A stretch of 64,000 bases of DNA. Source: Clostridiales bacterium. Its GTDB lineage: Bacteria > Bacillota > Clostridia > Lachnospirales > Lachnospiraceae. The DNA is taken from positions 1 through 64,000 of the forward strand of contig JAGZJZ010000006.1 of assembly GCA_018365455.1 (NCBI GenBank), in the 5' to 3' direction. The notes beneath the pieces were generated by a model that was given only the letters and a program-made list of their open reading frames with translations, did not search any database and had not been told where the DNA came from. Below, piece after piece: positions 12,301-24,300 of this stretch. The position numbers and the translations under genes are program-made. How positions within the stretch are numbered: position 1 is the stretch's first letter; each line of letters starts with the position of its first letter.

Positions 12301-15300
12301 CTGCCGGCAGATCGTATTTCACTTTCAGGGTATCCCCATTTCCAAGTGGAACATCTGCCTCCGGTCTGCTTAAATTAACTCCAAGTGTAGCGTTATTTCT
12401 TGTATCGGTTACTTCTGAATCTCTGATGAATCCTGCCACACCGCCAAGTGTATAGCTGTTATTTATGTATTTCTTTACATTTGACAGGTTTGTGAATCCC
12501 TGGGCACGTACCTCTCCGCTTACCGTGATCTTATCCAGCAACGCACTATCCGCATAATCTGCAATCAGTCCGAGGTTTGCCGTATAGTTGGATGCTTCCT
12601 GGTATTTTCCAAGGTTCTTAAGCTTTTTGCCGGACGTATCCGTTGCTTTTACCTGCATCTGTAAATCATGTACACTGGCTGTAAATGACGCTTTATCTTT
12701 ACTTCTTAAATAGGATATAAATCCAATATCTTTATTGTCCTGAGTGATCTTATGGCCAGCGCCATCGTAATCACCGTTAAACTCAAACATTTCATAGAAC
12801 GGCTGATCGATTGTGAAATCTTTACTCTGCCTGAAATAACGCCCTGTTGTGGCATCCTGTGCAATACCGGATGTAGTCATGCCGATAATGCTGTACTGGT
12901 CTGTTACATAGTAAGGCTTCGCCTGTGTACCGTAAGAATATCCGGTTGGAAGCAGACCAAAGAAGGTTGTCTGGGAATCAATGTTACTTCCGTCAGCATT
13001 ATCCCCTCCAAAATGTACCTGGAACCGCTCTGAGGTGTTTCCTTTTATTGCGGATTTGGCAATACCGTTTACCGTTCCTTTTTTATCCGGGAAATCACTG
13101 ACTTTAGATTCGATATCCGCTGTCGTGGCATTTCCGGTTGACTTTGTTACAATTGCTGTATAGTATCCCTTATTTGGCATATACCAGCCGGTTTCTTCTT
13201 CATCCAGAATCTGAAGCGTTCCTGTTCCTGCGTTAAATACTACATTTGCCGGATTAAAGAACTTCATTGTTCCCGCCGCTGTGGTGGTTGACTCATAATT
13301 CGGAAGTTTACCGCCTGAAGTTACCGCACCTCCCGGTGCTATTTCAAACTTTCGGATGACAATCGGGGCATAATCTGCCTTCTCATATGCATCACCATCA
13401 TAGATTGTGACCTGATAAGAGGCTGCCGGATCATATCCATCTATCTGAATGGAATAATTGGAAGGTGTATCCTGATAGCTGATTGTACTGGATACAGCAT
13501 CTTTCACTGTAACCTGTGCGTTCTCTATCGTTGTCTTCGGGGTTTCTATATCTATATTGTTCTTACGTTTATTAAAGTCTGTGTTGAATGCAAAATCCGG
13601 TTTATCTGCCAGGTATTGATCCCCAACATATTCCGCTGTCTGCTGTCTCTTCACAAACTGAGGGAATGGATACAGAAGATCACCTTCATCGTCCCTGGTC
13701 TGATGATCCAGAGTCCAGATATCAGGATCAAAGCCTTTGAAATTATCTCCGGTCATCATATCCATATAAGTCATGTTTGTTACATTATTTCCATATGTAG
13801 TGTTTCCAACCGCATCCAGTTTATAATTATAACCTTTAGCGTCAGGGTCCTGATTTACTACTACCTGATTCCAGGTGAAATCTGTCGTTGCTCCGTTTAT
13901 TACCAGCTTATAAGCCTGGTGAAGCCGTTTGATCCTCAGTTCCGGATCTGACAGGCTGTAGCAGTTCTGGATATCTACAAACCGGTTTAATCCTCCACCG
14001 GCTATTCCTCCGATATTTCGGTTATTATCTGAGAAAGTACCAGAAATATAAGAATCCGCTGTGTAATCTCTGATATAGTTCACGGTTCCCACATTATAAC
14101 AATTTCTGATAATGGTCTTTCTGTCGTCATGATCCGTAATATCTGTCGGTTTTAATGTATCCCAGCTGTAGCTGTCCGGTTTAGGACTGGATGCATATGC
14201 TACGATACCTCCGGCATAAGAATTTTCAATTGCCTTTTTATTATCGGTATTTGTAGTAACTGCAACATTTCCTGTGTTGTAGCAGTTGCTCAGTTTCAGC
14301 TGGACATCCTGATTCGGTACAGCTGTTCCTCCATACTGGGAAGGAACTGCCACGATACCTGCTGCTGCCAGCGTTCCCTGTACATAACCATTATTGACAC
14401 AGAGATCTACAATGGTGTGCTTATCTCCATAGTTACTGATTCCAGAAGCGATTTTTCCAAATACACTTCCGTTGTTCGTACAATAAGAAGCTTCACTTAC
14501 ATAGTTTCCGATTCCGCTTGCCAGTCCGTTGCCGTCCGGCGTCTGTACGATACCGTTATTATATGAATAAGTAACCTGTATCCTGCTTTCATTTCTACAG
14601 TTGTCCTGCTGTACAGTGTCACCCGTACCAAAGCTTACAATACCCTGTGTGATGCCGTTTGCCTGTTCATGGGCAACGACTGCCCCGTTATTGGATGATT
14701 TACGGATTGTTCCGATCTGTCCCACCCGATTCTGAGGATATAAGGCCTCGCATATCATTCCGGCGGATACGTTGTTTGCAAATACATAGCCTTCTCTGTC
14801 TACCTGGCATCCATTTACTTCCGCCTCGGTTCTGTAATTTGGATACAAATTCAAACCTGGCTTCGTCTCGTCAATATCTTCTGACTTCCGGTTTCCGGAG
14901 ACAAATACTAAGATACCTGCTGATTTAGATGAATTTCTGGCCAGTGCATCTCCGGCACTCATAAATGGATCATTTCCTCCATAAATACCGTTAATCTTTC
15001 CGGCAAAATTATCATCTGTAAAAGTAACTGCTTTTTTCACTGCCTCTCTTCCGGAGGCTGTTGTTGGAACATCCCCGCTTCCGCTGAAACGTCTCGCCGT
15101 ATACAGTGCAAAACCTCCTGCCCTGTCGGCGCTTATCCTTGCAGACACTCTTGTATCATAAATTTTTGCATCTGCACCTGTTTCCATCGGCAGCTGCGGA
15201 CTTAAGTTCTCGAATAAAGCATTGTCGTAATCCTGATAAGGATCCGGGTTCTGGGCTGTTCTGCCATTACTTACATAGTATGCCAGCCCTGCTGCTTCAT

Positions 15301-18300
15301 CCGCAACAATTTTACTGTCACTTCCGATATTTAGATTCTTAACCACACCGCCGCTCAAATCATAAATCAGAGCATAATGTGTATTCGGTATGGATGCCCC
15401 GGTCTCGAAATTACCGGGATTTTGTATACGGTTTACCCTGATTCTTCCAATGGTAAAACCATTGCCGTCCAGAGACCCCGTCATTCGGTACATACGCTTG
15501 TTGGATGCACCAATCACAAATCCATTATATCCGTCATCACTTGTGGACAACTGAATGTTATTCATTAATTCTATATCTCTTGTGAGATATTTCAGATAGG
15601 AACTTCCGATTGCAGCATAACCCATGTTTTCACCCAGGTTCATGTTATATAAATGACGTTCATTCCGGATCTGCAGCTTGTTCTCTGTCTCTATCCGGTA
15701 TGTATCCGGCTGAGGCGCTGCCCCATCTTCTGCAAGCAGTGTACTTCCCAATGCCGCTGTAGTCTGAGGATAATATTCCAAATCGTCCAGATCATCAAAA
15801 TCAATGGACGGAATTTCATCCAATATACTGTCATTATGAATATCATCTATTTCCGTATTAGAAAAATGCATACTGAACATTCTGCTGGTTCTGTCATACG
15901 CCGCTAAATTCTCCGGCTTTATCCCTAATTCCTTATCGTAAATCTTGGTTGCCTCCATGGTAAAATAACCGCTGGAAGCCGGCAGATAGGAATCCATCTC
16001 TTCACAGGGAAGATTTACCCGGATTGTCATATTGGTTGTACCTGTGAGATTTACGGATACCGTAATATCATCTACAGAATCAAATTTATCCGGATTGTTT
16101 CCTGCCGTATCTTTTGCATAGAAATAATACAATTCCCCGTTAACCATAATATCCTGTTTTTTGTTCGGGACGTCATACTCATAACTGGATGCCTTAGCCA
16201 ATGTGTAAACCTTAACCGGCGATTTTGGCAATATCGTATTTGTAAAAACTGTATTATTATAATTATAAGTTCCTCTGCTGTGTCCGTCATAAACGGAGAA
16301 ATTCATATAGCTTGGCAATACACCGCTGCTTAATTTGAACCTGGCTACTAAGTCTACATTTTCCTGGGTAACTCGTTTAACCGGATATTTATCATTATCT
16401 CTGAATTTAATTGCTACTCCGGTATTATTTGTGTTATCTCCTGTCCAGGTTCCATCTGTATATGCAGAGTTATCATTGTTTCCTCCATCATCATATTCTA
16501 TGGAAGACTGCATATAATCCACAGCTTTTGTTGGCCAATAGTTGTAATAATAGGAAACCTTCGTATTGTCAAGTGACGTAAACGACTGGTTATTCCCCGG
16601 CAATGCCTGTCCGCCGTTTGTCGTAAAACTGCCCAGGCTGACTTCGGATATGCCGCTGTCATCCGCAGAAGCACCTGCCAGATCCAGCTGTGGAAATTCA
16701 TAATCCATTCCCAGTGTTAATTCATCCTCTGTCCAGGGATAAACAAACTTAGCCGATCTTGCCTTTTGGGCTGCAAGGCTGCCTGAAGAAGCTGCCACAT
16801 TTGCGGATCCGGTTCCCGTAATCTTATTGTTAAGAGGAGTTTTTAAATTTTCTTCCCCTTTGGCCGGATATTCCATGGATACGCTGATGCTGGAATTTAC
16901 CTTCGCATACTGACGTACCATATTGCTGTAATTTCGCAGTCCATATTCGCTGTCCGTTCTCTTTTCATCCAACGGTGTGGTATTATCTGCCGGATCCCCA
17001 TCTTTTTTCAACTGCTGCGTTTTCTGTACAAATGTATCATAGTCTGTACTGCTTGGCAGTGAAAGTGGTTTTAAACCATAGTTGAAAGTGGAGTCGATCT
17101 GTGACGTGGAACTATTCCAATACTTCAATTCATTGTCACTGAGATAATAACTGTTTTCAATACGTTCTGATTTAATTACTTCATCGGTATATCCTTCCAG
17201 GAATCCAATCAGGGTTCCCCGGTCATTGGTACCTATTATTTCTCCTGTATTATAGCTGTTTGTTATTTTTATGGTCTTGCTGCGATCCTGGGCCATTACG
17301 CCTACCAGCCCGCCTACTTTTGTTCCGGATACACCTAAGTCATCCAATCCGGTATCCGTCTGTTTTGCAGATATTGTTGCACTGTTATAGGATACATCCA
17401 CCGGACCGACTGCATAACCTGCAATACCGCCAATGTAGCTGGCTCCTCTGACAATCTGCGCACTGTTGAATACACTTTGGATATAGACGCCTGCCTCCGG
17501 CTTTTGAACAATTCCGTTTCCGGAACGTTCTCCAAGTTCACCGGCTATACCGCCGATATGAGTTGCCTGTGTATATTCTGTCAATGTGGAATTTCCCGGA
17601 ACATGTCCTACATCATGAATGTAGAGTACCCTGTTTTCACCAATCACATCGCCCGTGTTGTATGTATTTGTAATCCGGTATCCGCTTCCGCTGATACCGC
17701 CTGCACGCTGCACCGCTGAGATCTGTCCGGTATTAACTGTATAATTGATAATACCGTAAGCTCCTGTGATACCGCCTACATAGCTTTTTCCACTGACTGC
17801 ATTAGACTGGTTGCCGCCAAGGGTATACTTTCCGGCGAACTTCGCATCTTCTTGTAAATCTTTAAATTCTTCGGTTATTAACGGATCATTTTTGCTCATA
17901 GTAACAATAACACTATTGTCACCCCGACCCACGATTCCACCGATATAACTTCCATCTACATTACTCTTATCAAGCTGTGCAGATTCATAAACCGGTAAGA
18001 TTGTGGATGAAGTATCCGCTTTTAAATCTTCTGCGCTGTATGCCTTTCCGGTGACAGCTTTCAGATTCTGGGCAAGGGTTACTTCCACGCTTGTTCCTGC
18101 ATATCCGATAATACCGCCTACATTTGTTCTTCCGGTTACGCTGTTATAATTACGGGTATCCAGTACCTGTGTTCCATCATAGGCATAGCCGATGATACCT
18201 CCCACATTCCGGCTTCCCCTCTGAATAAAGTTTCCGCTTCCCTTTGCGGCTTTCGTCGTAAGAGAAATGTCTTCTCCATCCATTCTGGTAACCTGTTTCA

Positions 18301-21300
18301 CAAGTGCATTCTTTGCAAATCCTACTACTCCGCCTACATTTTCCGGAGAAACAACTTCTCCCTTCAGCGAATAAACTCTTTCTATTCTGCCGCCTTCCAT
18401 ATATCCGACTGCACCGCCTGCATTCTGGCTGGTCAGGTTATACTGGTCTCCTGTACTAAAGTCAACCAATCCCTGAGCAGTAGTCTGTGCGGCGCCCTTA
18501 TCTATGGAACTTGCCCTTACCTGGGCATTGTTGGCAACCATGTGAAGACCGGTCATGCTCCCGCCAATGGGGATTGCATACGGATCTTTACGTACTGCTT
18601 CATCATTGAACGCCGGTGCAAATGTACTGTGATCGCCTTTATCCGTAGTATTCAGATTAGACGGTCCGGGATTTATGTCAAAGGTATAGGTAATATCAGC
18701 AAAAACTGAATTCCCCACCAAACCTCCGGCATTGCTGTTTTTCGCACGTATACCGCAGATTGCACTGCCGTTTTTCTCGGCACCTGTGTTAAAGGTGTTC
18801 TCAACGCGGATATTCCCCGGATTGCCAGTAATGTATCCTGCAATTCCTCCGGCATTATTGTTGCCTGCCGTTATATTGTCCTCTGCCGACGCTTTTACTG
18901 TTGCAGCTTTCGGGGCATTGGTATAACGGTTCTTATAAGGTGTATCCGGCGTATCCGGACCTGTTGTAATCGTCTGATAGGTAATATAGCTGACTTTTTT
19001 GGCTTTTTTCAGATCCTTTACGGCAGTACCGTCTACATTGGTATCTTCTGCCTTTACAGTCTGATTTAATTTCACATCAATACCGCTTAAGTCTGCTACA
19101 TCTTTGTCAGCGGTGTCTTTTTTATCACTGACGATATCTCCGATTCCCTTATCATATAATTGTCCGGCAATTCCTCCGGCATTATTTCTTCCTGCGGTGA
19201 TCTGGCCCATATTATAGGTATCCAGCAACTGCACGCTTCCTCTTCCGTTACCGATGATTCCTCCGGCATTGTCCCTTCCTGCACGTATATTAGCCAGGTT
19301 GGTGTAGACATATGCACGGTTATTTATGATCTGGTCAGATATTAATTTGGAATAGGAAATGCTCATTGCATCTGCTCTTCCCACCAGACCTCCGGCATTG
19401 TCCTGACCGGCACTGATCACTCCCTGAGTACCGCTGTTCTGGACCTGTTCATAGGTTCCTGTCATACCGCTGTTAAATACATCCTGTAAAATACAGATGT
19501 TGGCATCGCCAATGATTCCTCCGGCGTTGTCATAATCTGCGGATACCCGATTCGTATTGGTAAAAAGGAAATTGTCAGGATTGTTTGCATTCATAGCATC
19601 GGTCAATACTTTTTTGGAATATTTCAGATCCAGCTTAACGGCTTTTCCTGCTACTCCTCCGGCATTGTACTGCGCACTGATGTTTCCTCTGTTAAACAGA
19701 TCGGTAATATCTGCATCTGTGTTGTTTCCCTGATAGTCTTTCACAGAAGCGGAAATCTCAAATTTTTCACTGGCATAACCGAAGATTCCTCCGGCATTTG
19801 CAGTATTTGCCCTGACATTTCCCGTATTCGTACTCATACCTTTTGCAATCATGTCTACCACTCGGTTTTCTTTATTGCTGTACTTTCCGTCTCCGCCTAT
19901 ACCGAAGATTCCCCCAGCATTCAGGCTTCTTGCAGTAATATTTCCTGCATTATAGACATCAGAGATGTTAAAACTGTTCTGTTCCAGTCCGGAACCTGTC
20001 TTTATACTGTCTACGGAAGCGTATGACATATTATTAAATCTGTCATCTGCTCTGTCCCTGCCGTCCGCATTGCCGACAATTCCTCCGGCATTGCTGCGGC
20101 TTGCTGTTACCGTAGAGTTATTTGTGTAAATTCCTTTGCTGATTGCTGTATCTACACTGACTTCATTGTTAATATCAGTATCGATCAGCCTGCCTACCAT
20201 ACCGCCTGCATTGCTTCTGGCGTTAACCGTCAGCGGTGCAGCTCCTGCCGCTGTTGAAATACCGCTGTAGACATCTTTTAAAATTGCTCTGTCTGCATCT
20301 GCTGAACCAACACCGACTACTTTACCTGCTATTCCTCCGGCATTGTCTCCGCCTGCGGTGACATTAGCCTGATTGGTCATGAAGTAATCATTCAGGACGC
20401 TGTCCGGTTTGCCTATGCCTCCAATGACAATGCTCTTGCGATGTTCAATCGTTCCTTTTCCGCTTAAAAATCCTGCTACACCACCGGCATTATTTCCGGC
20501 AGCTGCATTTACGGTTCCCCGGTTGAATACATCTCTGATTGTCACATGGCCTTCCGCACTTCCGACAATTCCTCCTGCATTACTCTGATTCGCAATGATA
20601 TTTCCCTGGTTGGTACTTACTTTTTTCTCCAGGGTTTTAGAAGCCGTAGCTTCCCTGCTCTCGATCTGGATTTCTCCGATCACCTGTCCGGCAATTCCTC
20701 CGGCGTTGCTATTGTATAACGATTTTACTGTACCGGTATTGTAAGTATCCGTTATCGATACTGCATTTGCTGCTCTTCCCACAATACCTCCGGCATTACT
20801 GTTTCTTGCCGTAATATTTCCCTGGTTGGTATACATGCCATGTTCTAACATGCTTATTGCAATTGCAGCGTCTACACTGATGGCAATATTCTGCATATCA
20901 CCCTTTAGATCACCGGCAATACCTCCGGCATTATCTCTATTGGAAGTCTGGACAGTACCATTGTTAAATACATTGTTAATATTCGTATCTACACCTGCGC
21001 CAACCACGCCTCCTGCGTTATCTATTGACGCTATGATGTTACCCTCATTGGTAAATATCCTGCCGGCAAAAACTTTTTCGGCTACATCCGCATCATGACG
21101 GATGTTTCCTTCGGTAATACTTCCGGCAAGTCCTCCGGCACTGTAGGTATAAGCAGTTACATTTCCACGGTTGAACATATTTAAAATATCTGTGTGTTCA
21201 CTGTGCCCTGCAACTCCTCCGGCATTTTCGGTATTCGCCCATACATTTCCGGCGTTATTATAGATCGGCACTGCTCCTGCTTCTGCCCGGGATATCAATC

Positions 21301-24300
21301 GCTTTGCAAGATACCCTTCATTGAATATAACCATTGGCAATGCAGCAGTTGCTGTATCCCGGTTCATATTGCCCACGATACCTCCGGCATTCCCATAAGT
21401 ACGTGTACTTACCGATCCCCGGTTAAACACATTCTTTACATCTGCATGTGAATCGCCAATAATTCCTCCGGCATTGTTTGCCGCCTGTACTGAGCCGCTG
21501 TTCGTGTAAAAAATACCTTTACCTGCTTCCACCGGTATCACAACATTATCTAAGATATTCTGGCTGTATGCCAGAATAAATTTATCCGGCAGTGCGTTTG
21601 TACCCCTTGGCTGTCTCTCCTGGATCAGCCCTGCAATTCCTCCGGCATCTTCACCAGTTGCTGTAATATTTCCACGGTTAAATGCATTATGAATAACTGC
21701 ATCCCCATCTGAAATATTTCCTGCGATTCCTCCGGCATTTCTGTATGCATTTACAGATCCTTCATTGGTGGCCATGGAGTTGGCATGATTCATTCTTGCT
21801 TCTATTAATTTTTCATCATATGTAATCGTAACTGCTGAGCTGATATAACCGGCTATTCCACCTGCATTTGCCTGTGATGCGGTTACAGCTCCGGCATTAA
21901 ATACATTTATGATTTCTCCTGTGGTATTGAGCTTTCCTGCAATACCTCCGGCATTATTGCCGGCTATACCGGTTGTGCTAACCGGCATTGTATTTGTGTA
22001 ATACCCCAGAACAGGATCTACCGCACCTGTTGTAGGGTCTACCGAAATACTTGGGAGATTTTTTAAGATTTTGATCGATACTTCGGTATCCGGTGATTCA
22101 GTGTCCCCCGGGAATAAATTTGCATCTGCTTCGGAAGTAACACTGCCTGCGATACCTCCGGCATAACTGCCGGCAGCTTGTATCTTAGGTTTGTCCACCG
22201 TATTATAACGGTTCTCCACATTTTGAATCTCAACTTTTCCGGCTGCCACTCCTGTGATTCCTCCGGCATAACTATCCCCTGCACTGACCGTTCCTTCATT
22301 ATAGACCGGTTTTTCCTGCGCCTGAGCAGATCCATTCATATTAAGCTTTACATCTTTTGTCAAAGCACCGGCGATCCCTCCGGCATAACTGCCCTGGGTT
22401 GTTACATTCGCACTGTTGCTGACCTGAATAATGGTATTTGCCGTCAGGTTTCCAATATTATAAGGCAATGAAAGGTTGGATATTTCCACCTGCTCATCTG
22501 CCAATCCTATAATCCCTCCGGCATATGAAACTGCGTAAATACCGGGTTTCATAACAGGCACACCACCGATCTTAATGTCTTCAATGATTTTTCCTGTCTC
22601 CGTTTTGAGATTTACAGCTCCGCTTAATTTAAACTCTTTGCCTGCAGCAGCGGTAATACCTCCTGCATACCCTTTTATTCCGGCTCCACCAGTCAATGTT
22701 GAACCAACGGCAGCCACATCGGCCTTATTTGCCACGTTCTGCAGAGATACCTGATAACCCTGTATCTGTCCGGCAATTCCTCCTGCATAACTATCTGTTG
22801 CCAGAACCGGACCGGCATTTGCCGCATTTTCTATTGTTACATTATAATTCGGTTTTAAGGTTATAGGTCCTTCTACAGAACCTGTAATTCCTCCGGCATT
22901 TATTTCAGCCTGAATAATCCCATAATTGGAATATTCACTTTGGTAAGTCTTCACCGCAGTTGTCCCGGCACTCGTCACATATTCGTAATCCCGAATAACA
23001 TATTGCTCGCTGTTTGAACCGGCTGCTTTATCCAGTCCTGAAAAAGTGCTTCCTTCTTCCAGACTTCCGGCAATTCCTCCGGCATTAAACTGCTCCGCTG
23101 TAACGTCTCCAGTATTAACTGCTTTCGTTATAACTGTTTTTTTATCTGCTACACCGGCAATTCCTCCGGCATTATTCTCTGCCTTTACGGATATACCATT
23201 CAAATCGTTTCGGCTGGCATTTCCAAGAGCAGGTTTCTGGGTTTGATTGTTTTCGTCAATCTTACCATCATACAGACTGATAAAACGATTTCCGTTTGCG
23301 GTATCTACCAATACACCTGATTTTCCATCCCCTGTAACAGCCGGATCTCCAATCGTCAGCATACCGGCAATTCCTCCGGCATAGTTGCCTACTGCCTTTA
23401 TCGTGTTTCCACTAAACTTTGGATCTGCTGCTCCATATTCGTAAGGCTTTAAAACAATTTTGTTTCCGCCGCTATCCTTCAGGGGTTCTTCACTTATATC
23501 TCCGCTTGCTGATTCTACCATTTTCATGTGATAATTATTTTTTTCATTTTTCAGGAGTGTAATATTCTTACCAAATCCCTGAAATTCACCGGCAACACTG
23601 CCTACATAATCTATTCCATAAGCCGTGATTCCATCAATGGTAAAATTCTTAACGGTTCCCTGTTTTCCAATAATTTCAAACAGACCAACTCGATTGTTTT
23701 TTGCTATATTTTCAGGTTCTGTACCTGTATACGTATTGCTTATTTTTAAGTTAGATAATTTATAGTTTTGATAAACCGGAATCTTTTCCTTTTTTGCCAC
23801 ACCATGGGAATCCGTAACTTCATATTCAAGATCCGTTCCGTCCGCCCTTTTCTGGTATTGAATTTTCCCGGCAGTATCTTTTTTAACTGTTGACGTAAAT
23901 GACCCTTCAAATCCATTTGTTCTGTTTGCTTCCACTGCATTTCGATTATTCGCCGAAAGCGGCTGTAAAATCCGCAGTTTCGAAACATCTGTTGTAGTCA
24001 GGTCATTTCCCGATGCATTTGACACCACCAGCCGGTGATATACTTTGTTACCACCTCCGGGCTGTATAACCTCTTCTCTTCCAAGCTTCTGTAGACTCCA
24101 GTCAATGTCATCATTGAGCATAAAGTTCTGGAAATTACCCGCTTTATTTTGCGCATAAGCAGGATCTGTAGTATCTGTTTTATCATTCAGTATGTACCGA
24201 AGATTACTCAGGTGTCTCGCATACCCCAAACCATACCACATGTTAGATAAGTTCACGTTCTCCCTGTTAGCCAGATACGCTTTTGCTTCTTCCCAGACCG

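Noticed and set aside
17280..23420. CRISPR-like appearance of the repeated ATTCCTCCGGCATT words
   Set aside because: Spacing is irregular, repeats are degenerate, and all lie in one coding frame where they encode NAGGIAG. No Cas genes are present.
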